A DNA stretch of 64,000 nucleotides, taken from assembly GCA_004195025.1 (NCBI GenBank), contig SGBB01000002.1, positions 153,020 through 217,019 on the forward strand. Direction: 5' to 3'. The position numbers and the translations under genes are program-made. Within the stretch, counting starts at the first letter, position 1; every line of letters begins with the position of its first letter. Under the pieces are notes generated by a model. The model was not told the origin of the DNA. It was given only the letters and a program-made list of their open reading frames with translations, and did no database searches. The stretch comes from Candidatus Acidulidesulfobacter diazotrophicus (GTDB lineage: Bacteria > SZUA-79 > Acidulodesulfobacterales > Acidulodesulfobacteraceae). Shown one piece after another: positions 16,287 through 24,780 of the stretch.

Positions 16287-16473
16287 TTTTGCGGGTTTTT
16301 TAAGCGGCTGCCAAAGCGGGACCCACAACGCCCCGCCGCCGGCTGTTTCAAGCAATTGCGCGCAAAACGCAACAACTAAGATGTATTCTTGCGGAATTCA
16401 ATTTACGGTAAGTTCTACATCGGGAAATACTCAAACAAGCGGAGTTTCCGTAATTGTTGCTAATCCGCAATAG
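16283..16473 (+). pseudogene. Out-of-frame C-terminal part of the PilW-like prepilin
   Basis: In the +1 frame the sequence reads SFAGFLSGCQSGTHNAPPPA and then CGIQFTVSSTSG and GVSVIVANPQ, ending at 16471-16473. The content matches the beta-strand end of a minor pilin and not an independent protein. It has no ribosome binding site of its own. Confidence 0.65.
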
Positions 16474-16546
16474 ATTCATGTAATTTATATTCGTTCGTCT
16501 TACTTTTAGATGAATATATAAAATAAGGAATGACAAACTAATAATT

Positions 16547-17125
16547 ATGATAAAATTTTTTAAAAACAGAGTTATTAAATCAAACAAAGGAATTTCAATT
16601 ATATTTGCCATTATTATAATTGTTTTAATGGGACTGGCAGGTTCCGTATTTGCTTACCTTATGGCTTCAAGCAGTATAACATCAAGGCAAAATTTGTTAA
16701 GCGCCGAAGCAAAATATGCGGCTAAGTCGGGTATTGAAATTGCTATGTATCAATTAAAGAACAGCAGCAACGGCAACAGCAATTTTAGCAGCAGCGTTCC
16801 TGCGGACGTAAGCTGCCCAACTACTCCTGTTATTCCGCAGGGAGTTACTTTATCTCTAAGCACAAACTATCAATATATTTATGGAAATTTAGCACCGAAT
16901 TATTCAATAGATAATTACACTCCTTCATTTTGCGCTTTGGTTGCCCAACAAAGCAACGACAACAATACATCTTGTTATATCATAACCGCAAACGGACAGG
17001 CAGGCGGAACTACAAGAGAAATCAGCGCAGAAGTCGGCATAAAAACAAGCGCAAGCGGCAACTGCGCAAGCGGAGGCAATAATATTATTTTTGTTGAAAA
17101 TGAGCTTCCAAATTCTAATAATTAA
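16547..17125 (+). CDS. PilX-like minor prepilin or pilus assembly protein
   Basis: A 192-residue protein. Its N-terminus resembles PilX proteins: a basic leader, then NKG|ISIIFAIIIIVLMGLAG, then a long helix with AEAKYAAKSGIEIAMYQL, a common PilX pattern (A-x-x-A-x-x-G-x-E-x-A). Residue 5 of the mature form is not Glu, as in many PilX/GspK-like members. The C-terminal part has four to six cysteines (VSCPTT, FCAL, SCYII, GNCASG) suggesting disulfides. It closes the prepilin cluster. Confidence 0.75.
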   Translation: MIKFFKNRVIKSNKGISIIFAIIIIVLMGLAGSVFAYLMASSSITSRQNLLSAEAKYAAKSGIEIAMYQLKNSSNGNSNFSSSVPADVSCPTTPVIPQGVTLSLSTNYQYIYGNLAPNYSIDNYTPSFCALVAQQSNDNNTSCYIITANGQAGGTTREISAEVGIKTSASGNCASGGNNIIFVENELPNSNN

Positions 17126-17234
17126 CTTATACATTATCAACATCATTAATTAACATTTAACTAAATGAATTTAACTAAATAAATTTAACTAAATTATATT
17201 TTAACTAAATAAATAAAATATTCATAAGGCCAAT

Positions 17235-18164
17235 ATGCTAAATACAGCCCTTTATTCTATAAATTTTGGGGAATTTTTTTTTGAAAACTTAGATTGTTTT
17301 GCCAATCTTGCAAAAATAGGTCTGAAAGAAATTGTATTAATTCATGTTATAGATATAAATAAATTACAACACAGTTTATATTCCCGCTATAATAAAGAAG
17401 ATGAAGAAAAAATACGAAAATTTTCCAAAATAAAGCTTGAAGATATTAAAAATAATTTAGAAAAATACGGCTTTGGAGTCAGCTATGTTATCAGAACGGG
17501 AAATATTGCCGATGAAATAGTGGGCGAAGCCGAAAAAGAAGATGTTGATTTTATAATTTTAGACAAAAAGGCTGTAGGTAAAAGTAAAACTAATGCTTTT
17601 TTTGCTTTTTACGATTCCCCTCTTTATGAAATTATCGCTAAATCAAAAAAGCCTGTTTTAATAACCAAACGAATTTTAATGCATTCGTCAAGTTTAATAA
17701 AAAACGATGAAAAAGATGATTTAGATTGCAAAAATACTTTTACCGATGTTATGTTTGCTACTGATTTCTCGGAATCATCTCTTAAAGCAATTTATGTTTT
17801 AGACAAAATACCTGCCGATATTATTAAAACTATGACATTATTTACAGTTTTAGATGAAAAATATATTAGAAATTTAGACCAAAACGCCATGAAAAAGCTT
17901 GAATTAGATATCGCAGGCAAATTTGAAGGTATAATTGAAGATTTGCGTTATAGATATTCTAAAGAAAAAAATAATCTTAATATTGCCGTCAGAAAAGGGA
18001 CTCCCTGCAAGGAAATAATCAGCTTTATATTACAAACCGATAAAAAACTTCTTATCATAGGATATAAAGGTGAAGATAAAGAAAAACTAAAAGAAATATT
18101 TCTTGGAAGCACGGCTCAAAGACTGATTGGAGCATTGCCCTGTTCTATTCTTGTCGTAAAGTAA
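17235..18164 (+). CDS. Tandem universal stress protein (UspA-like)
   Basis: A 309-residue protein with two UspA-type domains, about 1-150 and 172-309. The second ends in a classic nucleotide-binding segment, IIGYKGEDKEKLKEIFLGST, followed by LPCSILVVK. This matches the G-x(2)-G-x(9)-G-(S/T) motif of ATP-binding Usp proteins. The first domain has DKKAVGKSKTNAFFAF in the corresponding place, which departs from that motif. Such proteins are cytoplasmic stress or energy sensors. It is followed by repeat-rich intergenic DNA and then the VIT1-type gene. Confidence 0.85.
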   Translation: MLNTALYSINFGEFFFENLDCFANLAKIGLKEIVLIHVIDINKLQHSLYSRYNKEDEEKIRKFSKIKLEDIKNNLEKYGFGVSYVIRTGNIADEIVGEAEKEDVDFIILDKKAVGKSKTNAFFAFYDSPLYEIIAKSKKPVLITKRILMHSSSLIKNDEKDDLDCKNTFTDVMFATDFSESSLKAIYVLDKIPADIIKTMTLFTVLDEKYIRNLDQNAMKKLELDIAGKFEGIIEDLRYRYSKEKNNLNIAVRKGTPCKEIISFILQTDKKLLIIGYKGEDKEKLKEIFLGSTAQRLIGALPCSILVVK

Positions 18165-18285
18165 AATAGTAAAAAAATATTCCGGATATACTAATATAAT
18201 GCACAGTATTTTTTATTTATTTAATTTAACTATAAAAACACATATTTATTAGATCTCAAATTTGCCGATAAAAAATTTTAATTGT

Positions 18286-18310
18286 GGATTCCCGCTTTCG
18301 CGAGAATGAC
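18286..18310 (+). repeat. MITE-like hairpin repeat copy
   Basis: GGATTCCCGC-TTTCG-CGAGAATGAC: an imperfect hairpin of the dispersed GGATTCCCGC...GCGGGAATGAC family. It is followed by ACACCCGTTTGGTG, a second short hairpin also seen beside the 52.87 kb and 55.05 kb copies. Confidence 0.75.
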
Positions 18311-18363
18311 ACCCGTTTGGTGAAAAGGTTAAATTCCAGCAAAGTCATTCCTGCAAAAGCAGA

Positions 18364-18423
18364 AAAGTTCCGAAGATAGAAACGCACGCCGTTTCTGTTC
18401 ACGAGGCTATAAGCCGAGAGCGA
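18364..18423 (+). repeat. Structured 60-base repeat, upstream copy
   Basis: It contains GAAACGCACGCCGTTTC, a hairpin, followed by GAGGCTATAAGCCGAGAG, with a second small hairpin (GGCTATAAGCC). A copy with about 90% identity lies at 19464-19522 in the same orientation, so the pair brackets the VIT1-type gene. MITE-like half arms flank each copy. Confidence 0.75.
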
Positions 18424-18697
18424 AGCGGTCATCCTGAAAAGAAATTTCTAACGGCGATTTAAGGATTTAATATAAATTTATTTTATTTATATTTAAACAA
18501 ATTTAATACGGCTATTAATATATAATATAGTTATCTTCATATCATATATGTCATATATGTATCCGATTTATTTATTTTATACCATATATACCATATATGT
18601 ATCTGATTTATTTATTTAATTTATTTAATTTATTTAATTTATTATTTTAATATAATTTAATATAGATTTATTTTGTTCCTATTTTAAAAAATTAAAT

Positions 18698-19414
18698 ATG
18701 ACGACGGACCCTTTAAAAAAATTTCATAATGAAGATTGGCATACTCCTGAAGGAAGACTTGTAAGAGAATTTGTATTCGGCATTAACGACGGGCTTGTAA
18801 CAACCATCGGTTTTGTTGCAGGCGTTACAGGGGCATTGGTAAATACAAAAATTGTTCTTATGTCCGGTATGGCGGAAGTTGTTGCGGGCACGATATCAAT
18901 GTTTTTCGGAGCTTATCTTGCAACAAAATCGCAAAATGAATTTTATATGAAAGAAATAAATAGGGAAAAAAGAGAAATAAAAGAAGATCCTGCGCATGAA
19001 GAAGAAGAGATATATGAAATATACCGCGATAAAGGTTTTACCGATGAAGAAATAAAACCGATTGTGAAAAGATTAATGTCGGATAGAAAGCTGCTTCTTA
19101 ATTTTATGGTAAAAGATGAGCTTGGAATAGGAAATAATTCTCATGAAAATCCGATAAAATTAGCCGCTTATACCGGCGTTTCCTTTTTAGCGGGAGGCAT
19201 CCCTCCTTTAATTCCTTATTTTTTTATAAAAAATTCAACTATTGCCGTAATTATTTCTATTTTGTTTTCAATTTTAGTGCTTATTTTTACAGGTCTTGCA
19301 AAATCAAAAATAACAAAAACCAATCCGTTTAAAAGTGCTTTAGAAGTTGTTATTATTGGCGGTATCGCCGCTGCTATAGGGTTTATTGCAGGCAGATTTA
19401 TTGCTTACGTTTGA
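18698..19414 (+). CDS. VIT1/CCC1-family iron or manganese transporter
   Basis: A 238-residue membrane protein with the family start LVREFVFGINDGLVTTIGFV, which carries the conserved Asp of the first helix. A second helix with Met and Gly follows, then a charged cytoplasmic region rich in Glu (KREIKEDPAHEEEEIYE, about 89-105) that in plant VIT1 binds metal, then three C-terminal helices. Such proteins export cytosolic Fe2+ or Mn2+ out of the cytosol. No Shine-Dalgarno is obvious. It lies 1.2 kb to 3 kb from the ferritin-FNT gene, so several iron-linked genes share this region. Confidence 0.88.
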   Translation: MTTDPLKKFHNEDWHTPEGRLVREFVFGINDGLVTTIGFVAGVTGALVNTKIVLMSGMAEVVAGTISMFFGAYLATKSQNEFYMKEINREKREIKEDPAHEEEEIYEIYRDKGFTDEEIKPIVKRLMSDRKLLLNFMVKDELGIGNNSHENPIKLAAYTGVSFLAGGIPPLIPYFFIKNSTIAVIISILFSILVLIFTGLAKSKITKTNPFKSALEVVIIGGIAAAIGFIAGRFIAYV

Positions 19415-19463
19415 TAATATAAATTATTGATTAATTTGTTCCTGCGTATTGCATTGTAATCCG

Positions 19464-19522
19464 GAAAGTTACGGAGTAGAAACGCACGCCGTTTCTGTTT
19501 ACGAGGCTATAAGCCGAGAGTG
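19464..19522 (+). repeat. Structured 60-base repeat, downstream copy
   Basis: Shares TAGAAACGCACGCCGTTTCT and ACGAGGCTATAAGCCGAGAG with the copy at 18364-18423. It is followed by GCAGGAATCCAG and, at about 19549-19593, by TATTGAAATATC then CATTTTCTATACAAGGATTA. That tail resembles the tail of the MITE-like copy at 55049 (55085-55127). Confidence 0.75.
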
Positions 19523-19669
19523 AGGCAGGAATCCAGCATTGCTTATTATTGAAATATCATTGACATTTTCTATACAAGGATTAAGGCATAAACATTGACT
19601 TTTATATAAATATATAATACATTATATTAGCATTAAAAAATAATAAATAATTTAAAGGAAAAATTGAAA

Positions 19670-19972
19670 ATGCCGTCAACCGAAAATATTAAAGAGAATG
19701 CTATAAGGAAGCTTATCCAAGAACTTATTGTCCCTGATTTAAGCGAGATTAAGAGTGAACAAAAAGTAATTAAAGAAAGGATAAATTCGCTTGAAGAAAA
19801 GATAGATTCCGTAGATAGTAAGCTTGATTATAAAATAGATGCCGTAAACGACAAAATAGATTCTCTTAAAAATGAAATAAACAGTAAAATAGATTTTCTT
19901 AACGACAAAATAGATTTAATGAATAAATATAACGAGAGACTGCTTGATATTATACATCCTTCACAAAAATAA
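19670..19972 (+). CDS. Small coiled-coil protein of unknown function
   Basis: About 100 residues, almost entirely heptad repeats (for example KIDSVDSKLDYKIDAVNDKI and DSLKNEINSKIDFLNDKI), so it is a long coiled coil. The N-terminus is TENIKENAIRKLIQEL. ATG 19670 follows AAAGGA at 19654-19659 with normal spacing; a TTG two codons earlier is possible. It resembles DUF1640-like or DUF4164-like fragments without a membrane helix. It is unrelated to its neighbours. Confidence 0.55.
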   Translation: MPSTENIKENAIRKLIQELIVPDLSEIKSEQKVIKERINSLEEKIDSVDSKLDYKIDAVNDKIDSLKNEINSKIDFLNDKIDLMNKYNERLLDIIHPSQK

Positions 19973-20200
19973 TATATACTTTGTTCGCATTACGGAAAAC
20001 TTAAAATTTCTTAAATAAATTTTTTTTGATAGTTAAATTTTATGATAAAATATAAAATTATGATAAAATTGTTAAAAAAAGGAATAAAAAAAGATAAATT
20101 AAAAAGGTTATAAAATATAGAAAGTAAGCAGTAAAGCCGTTATTTTACTTAATTTAATTTTTTATATTAATTGCATTCGCTTTATATTAATTGCATTCGC

Positions 20201-20252
20201 ATGGCGTAGGCCGCTGGTTCGATTCCCATACTCTCCATCACCTATTTACCGG
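20201..20252 (+). other. tRNA 3'-end-like fragment
   Basis: The bases GGTTCGATTCCCA followed by TACTCTCCATCACC recall the T-loop and acceptor end of a tRNA or tmRNA. No matching 5' half or anticodon arm precedes it, and the T-stem pairing is poor. It is preceded by a repeated TTGCATTCGC. It is at best a remnant, such as an att-site scar. Confidence 0.35.
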
Positions 20253-20292
20253 TATAAATTAGCAATTCTTGCTGTTGTTTATTTTATTATAT

Positions 20293-21726
20293 TTAATATT
20301 TTTTCGCAAATGCGCCAAATAAAATAGCTGCCGCAATTAGCATTGCCGCGACGACGGAATAAGCCGCAATATAATTATAATAACTAAAAGCAACACCTAT
20401 AATAACAGGTCCTAATATAAACCCTAAATCGCTCAATGTTCTGTATATCCCTATTGCTTCTTCATAATGATTTTTATCAACGCTGTCCATTAAATATAAA
20501 TTTCTTGCAGGACCGGAAAATCCTCCTCCGGCGCTTAAAAGTATAATAGAAGCAATAAAACCGTCTAAATTTTTAAATATTATAAACCATAACATACCTG
20601 ATGCCGAAATAGCAAAGGATATAACTATTGACCTTTTAATGCCTAATTTATTAATTACTCTGTCGGAGTAATATGTCAATGCAACTCCGATAAGACCGGA
20701 TACAGACACAAGCAAGCCTATATAAAACTGATTAATATGTATTATACTTATACCTACTAACGGCACAAGTTCCCTTCTTGAACCGATTCTTGAAAAGAAA
20801 AAAGAAAAAGTTAAAAAGCATAAAAGCATAAAACTTAGATTTGCAATTAAATTGATGTATTTTTCTTTTTTATATTCTTTTATTTTTTTGTCGTGATTTT
20901 CAGTTTCAGTATTGATATGTTTAGCGCTTGCTATACCTGTATTATAGCTATTATCTGTACTGATGTTCTTTTTTGTATTTCCGTTTCCGTCATTAATATT
21001 GTTCTTATCGTTAAGCTTATCAACATTAATATTATTATTCTTAACATCATTAATATCAACCTCAATGTCAATATCTTCCTTATTCTCAATCGTGCTTTCA
21101 TCATCGGTATTATTATTGTAAATTTTTTTTAATAATTTTCTGTTATATATTGATATTGAAAAGCCTATAAACATTATAACAGCATAAAGCAAAAAGGCGC
21201 TTTTAAAATGAAATTGAAAAGCTACGGCAGCGCCAATAAAAGGGGCTATCCCCATAGATAGTCTTCTTGCTATCATATACTTACTTAAAACCTTTGCTCT
21301 TTTCTTATCTTGATAAAGATGTTTGGTAAGCATTATCATTGAAGATGTATTTATAATGCCTGAACCAAACCCTTCTAACAATCTAAAAATAAATAATTCG
21401 TTATAAAAAGTGGAAAAATAATAACCTATTGCCCCTAAAAAAATCAAAAACATACCTACATGCATAAATTGCATTTTAAATTTTTTACTTAGAATACTTA
21501 CGGGAATGTTAATCAAAATGCGGGCTAACCCGAAAGATGCAATTATTAATCCTATAGTAATTATGCTTGCGCCCAAACTTTTAGCATATAAAGGTAAAAC
21601 GACGGTGTTCAACCCAAGTCCAAAATCGGCTAACGCAATTGTAGAAAGTATAGCTATTAATAAAGATTTCGTGGATTTATCTGAATTGCTGATTAAAGTA
21701 TTATTTTTTGGTATTTTTTTATTCAA
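20293..21726 (-). CDS. MFS transporter with Asn-rich central loop
   Basis: A 477-residue major facilitator, with six hydrophobic helices in about 22-195 and six in about 290-475. The usual cytoplasmic loop between them is expanded by a low-complexity Asn/Asp/Lys stretch (about 200-285). Motif A-like residues occur in the second-third helix loop (SKKFKMQF) and again in the second half (YSDRVINKLGIKRSI). The start is a TTG; there is no in-frame ATG before the first helix. The substrate is unknown. The gene stands alone on the minus strand. Confidence 0.82.
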   Translation of the reverse strand: MNKKIPKNNTLISNSDKSTKSLLIAILSTIALADFGLGLNTVVLPLYAKSLGASIITIGLIIASFGLARILINIPVSILSKKFKMQFMHVGMFLIFLGAIGYYFSTFYNELFIFRLLEGFGSGIINTSSMIMLTKHLYQDKKRAKVLSKYMIARRLSMGIAPFIGAAVAFQFHFKSAFLLYAVIMFIGFSISIYNRKLLKKIYNNNTDDESTIENKEDIDIEVDINDVKNNNINVDKLNDKNNINDGNGNTKKNISTDNSYNTGIASAKHINTETENHDKKIKEYKKEKYINLIANLSFMLLCFLTFSFFFSRIGSRRELVPLVGISIIHINQFYIGLLVSVSGLIGVALTYYSDRVINKLGIKRSIVISFAISASGMLWFIIFKNLDGFIASIILLSAGGGFSGPARNLYLMDSVDKNHYEEAIGIYRTLSDLGFILGPVIIGVAFSYYNYIAAYSVVAAMLIAAAILFGAFAKKY

Positions 21727-22379
21727 TTTTTATTTGTGAGATTATGAGCGAAATAGCAATATATTTTAAATTAAGCAATATATTTTAAATTAAATTAATA
21801 GATTAATATGATTAATACTTTATTAGTTTAAATTGAATAATATTGAATATTGAATTAAAATATATATATGATATCATTATATTATTAGATTAATATTAAT
21901 ATAATGTAATATTTAATATAATTTCTACCAAATATATATGCAATATTTACCTAATATTTATATTATAACTACATAATAACAATGAACTATTTACATTTAA
22001 TAACGTTTAAATAATTTATAAAAAAGTTTATAAAAATAATATACTAAAATGACTTAAAAGTCAATCAAAGATAATTTCTTATTATATTTGCGAAGCAGAA
22101 ATGTTATAAATTTTGGGAAATCATAAAGTATTTAGAATCACTTGAATTACAATTTTTATGTGATACAATAAAAAAAGGTTTAGAGATATAGAGTTTATAT
22201 TACATTTATTATTTATTATTTATTATTTATTATTTATTTATTTATTTATAGATATTTAATATAGAGATATAGCCATTTAACAAAAATTATTTAATATTTT
22301 TATTCTGTTTATTCTCTGTTTATTCTGTTTATTTTATTCTATCAGTTTTAATTTAATTTATGGAAATTTATAGAAAATT
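21727..22379. other. Intergenic region before the ferritin-FNT gene
   Basis: These 653 bases separate the divergent MFS and ferritin-FNT genes. They are A/T-rich with short ATTATTTATTATTTATT tandems near 22208-22245 and TTTATTCTGTTTATTCTCTG near 22310. No open frame, RNA gene or clear Shine-Dalgarno is visible. Both promoters must lie here. Confidence 0.4.
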
Positions 22380-23747
22380 ATGGAAAATAGAAACACCTTA
22401 AACAAGGAACAAATAATTAAAATACTGCAAAAATTTTTAGATGCCGAAATTGCCGGACGAGACCTTTATCTTCAGCAATCAAAAAATATTAACGACCCGT
22501 CGCTTATTCAAACATTAAAATCATTTGCATCTACGGAAAGCGGTCATATTATCAATATAAGAGATAAAATAACCGAGCTTGGAGGGAAGCCTCACTCCGT
22601 CAGCGAAGTTAGCGACATTCAAAAAGGACTGAGCGATGCATCTCATCAAGTTTCAGCTCCTTTAGATATGCTTAGAATAGATTTAAAAATTGAAGAAACT
22701 GCGATTAACGATTATACCGCTGCTACTGAAATCATTGACGATGAAGGTGTTAAAACATTAATAGAAAATAATCTTGCCGAAGAAATTCACCATTCTTTAT
22801 ATTTATCTAAAAAAATAAATGAGATATTAGAAAAAACAAGAAATAAAATTGGCGCTATTAGCAGGATTGAAAAGCCCGGCGGGAAGGAACCTTCCGAAAT
22901 ATTTAAGGCATCTGTTGAAGTTGGATTATTAAGGCTAAACAGAAGCTGGCTTGAAATGTTTATGTCGGGTTTAATCGCAGGTATGAATGTCACTTTCGGC
23001 ATTATTGCTTCTTCTTACGTTGCCGGAGCAACGGAACCTTTAGTCGGAGGACCGACTTCTAAGATATTTGGGGCTTTATTCTTTCCGATAGGCTTTATGT
23101 TTTTGCTAATAGGAAAAAGCGAACTTTTTACAGAAAATTTTTTACTTCCGGTTACTACCGTTTTAGCAAAAAAAACTAAAATACGGAGGTTATTTAAATT
23201 ATGGGGATTAACTTTAGCCGGAAATATGGGAGGTATTTTTCTATTTGCCTTGATTATTGCAAGTTCTTTAGGATTACTATTGCCTGTATTTGTTATTAAT
23301 CATATTCATACCGTAGCGCATAGTTATATGTCAAAGTCTCCTTATATTATGGTGCTTAGCGGTGTTTTTGCCGGGTGGCTTATTACCCTTATGACCTGGC
23401 TTTTAATTGCTTCAAGCGGAACATTGGCTCGAATAATTATAATATGGGCAGTTGGTTTTATGATTTATCTCGGTTCTTTCAGCCACATAGTTGTCGCCTC
23501 TTCAGAAATATTAATATCTATAAATTCAAGTTCGGGAATGTCATATATTCCATGGTTGACAAAATTTGTTCCGTTGACTATTATCGGAAATATGATAGGC
23601 GGTTTAGTCTTTGTTACAGTATTCCAATATTTGCAGATATTGCATGCAGGCGGAAAGACGGAGATGAGTTTATATTCGTCAAGCGAACTTGATATGCTTA
23701 GCAAAGCAGTTGACCGAAGAATTGAAGATGCTGAAGATACATTATAA
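22380..23747 (+). CDS. Ferritin-like domain fused to a formate/nitrite transporter family channel
   Basis: A 455-residue two-domain protein. Residues about 5-150 form a ferritin-like four-helix bundle with the expected carboxylate and His ligands: DAEIAGRDLY, ASTESGHI, KIEETAINDY and AEEIHHSLY. Residues about 185-435 match the YfdC-type FNT fold: FPIGFMFLLIGKSELFTEN, RLFKLWGLTLAGNMGG, SHIVVASSEIL and LTIIGNMIGG. FNT proteins are pentameric channels for formate, nitrite, lactate or hydrosulfide. No recognisable motif shows the anion. The gene is 219 bases upstream of the shdr cluster and on the same strand, so a role in sulfide or iron-linked sulfur chemistry is plausible inference. Confidence 0.87.
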   Translation: MENRNTLNKEQIIKILQKFLDAEIAGRDLYLQQSKNINDPSLIQTLKSFASTESGHIINIRDKITELGGKPHSVSEVSDIQKGLSDASHQVSAPLDMLRIDLKIEETAINDYTAATEIIDDEGVKTLIENNLAEEIHHSLYLSKKINEILEKTRNKIGAISRIEKPGGKEPSEIFKASVEVGLLRLNRSWLEMFMSGLIAGMNVTFGIIASSYVAGATEPLVGGPTSKIFGALFFPIGFMFLLIGKSELFTENFLLPVTTVLAKKTKIRRLFKLWGLTLAGNMGGIFLFALIIASSLGLLLPVFVINHIHTVAHSYMSKSPYIMVLSGVFAGWLITLMTWLLIASSGTLARIIIIWAVGFMIYLGSFSHIVVASSEILISINSSSGMSYIPWLTKFVPLTIIGNMIGGLVFVTVFQYLQILHAGGKTEMSLYSSSELDMLSKAVDRRIEDAEDTL

Positions 23748-23966
23748 ATTAATAATTTTTTAAATAGAAATTTTTTTAAAAAAATGATATATTATAAAAA
23801 TATATTATAAAAATATAATATAAAAATTATAGATATAATATAAAATAGATATAAATAATATTAATATAAAATCAAAACTTTGTTTCTGATAGCGGCAGTT
23901 TGATTAACAAATTTTAAATCGTGAATTAAATTTATTATTTCTATTAAATAAGGAGGACAATAAATA

Positions 23967-24644
23967 ATGGAATATGATGAAAACGGAGTTAGTATTGTCT
24001 CTAATGAATTCAAAAAAGAAATTTTTGAAGAAGCAAAAAAAGATTTTAGATATGAAGAGTATGTAAAAGGATGTCTTAATTGCGGAGTGTGTACGGGAGG
24101 TTGCCCTCCTCACAGGTTTTTTGATTTTTCTCCGAGAATGGTTCTTCAAAATTGCAAATCAAATGACCCTGAACTTGTATGGGGAATGATGGACGAGTAT
24201 GTCTGGGCTTGTTTTCAGTGTTTTACATGCGCTATGATTTGTCCTTTTTTAAATAATCCTGGCGGCGTTATTGCAATATTAAGAGAAATTTCTGTAAGGA
24301 GAGGGTTCGAATCTGCAAAAAAAGTTTTAAAACCATACTCCCGCGTTCTTTTGAAATTAACCGCTTATGGAAATCAATTATCTCCGGATATGATTCAGCC
24401 TGATTTTTTTCCTGATTGGGGACCGCATATAGGATATGCCTCTCAGGATTTGCCGTTAAAAAGAAAAGCTATTCCGATGCCCACGCTTCAAGTTACAAAT
24501 CTTGCATGGGATGTCGCTCCAGAAGCAATGAAAGAACTTTATACTATTTTTGAAGAAGCGGGCGTGTTTAAAATTATAGAAGTGGTAGACCCTGCATTAT
24601 ATGAAATAATTCAGGATATTGTTGATGATGTTAGAAGCGAATAA
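23967..24644 (+). CDS. shdrC1: Sulfur-oxidising heterodisulfide reductase-like subunit C1
   Basis: A 225-residue iron-sulfur protein with two [4Fe-4S] motifs, CLNCGVCTGGCPP near residue 36 and CFQCFTCAMICP near 82. This is the HdrC-type pattern. AGGAGG at 23951-23956 sets the ATG. It is the first of six consecutive genes in the order C1-B1-A-H-C2-B2, which is the type I sHdr arrangement known from Hyphomicrobium and Acidithiobacillus. The complex is cytoplasmic and takes part in oxidation of sulfane sulfur to sulfite. The partner carrier in that system is a lipoate-binding protein, which is not in this window. Confidence 0.9.
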   Translation: MEYDENGVSIVSNEFKKEIFEEAKKDFRYEEYVKGCLNCGVCTGGCPPHRFFDFSPRMVLQNCKSNDPELVWGMMDEYVWACFQCFTCAMICPFLNNPGGVIAILREISVRRGFESAKKVLKPYSRVLLKLTAYGNQLSPDMIQPDFFPDWGPHIGYASQDLPLKRKAIPMPTLQVTNLAWDVAPEAMKELYTIFEEAGVFKIIEVVDPALYEIIQDIVDDVRSE

Positions 24645-24780
24645 GTGTGAAAAAGATTAATTTTTTAGATACAATATTTATTATATAAACATTGTAAACT
24701 TAAACTGACATATAATAATAGTATTACCGTATTATTTTATTGAAATACTATTTTACTTTAATTAATCGGGAGAACATAAT

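Larger units (their letters stand above)
18165..18697. other. Repeat-rich intergenic region upstream of the VIT1 gene
   Basis: These 533 bases carry a MITE-like copy (18286-18310 with a neighbouring CACCCGTTTGGTG hairpin), a partial copy (18344-18362) and a structured 60-base repeat (18364-18423) whose sister copy lies downstream of the VIT1 gene. Two copies of the A/T-rich motif TATC(C/T)GATTTATTTATTT follow (18560-18578 and near 18600). No coding sequence is seen. Confidence 0.65.

Noticed and set aside
16231..16473. A separate 80-residue lipoprotein (apparent LSGC lipobox)
   Set aside because: It overlaps the PilW-like gene and has no ribosome binding site; its sequence is the natural continuation of that pilin after a one-base shift.
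20201..20252. A functional tRNA gene
   Set aside because: No anticodon arm or 5' acceptor strand is present and the T-stem does not pair well.
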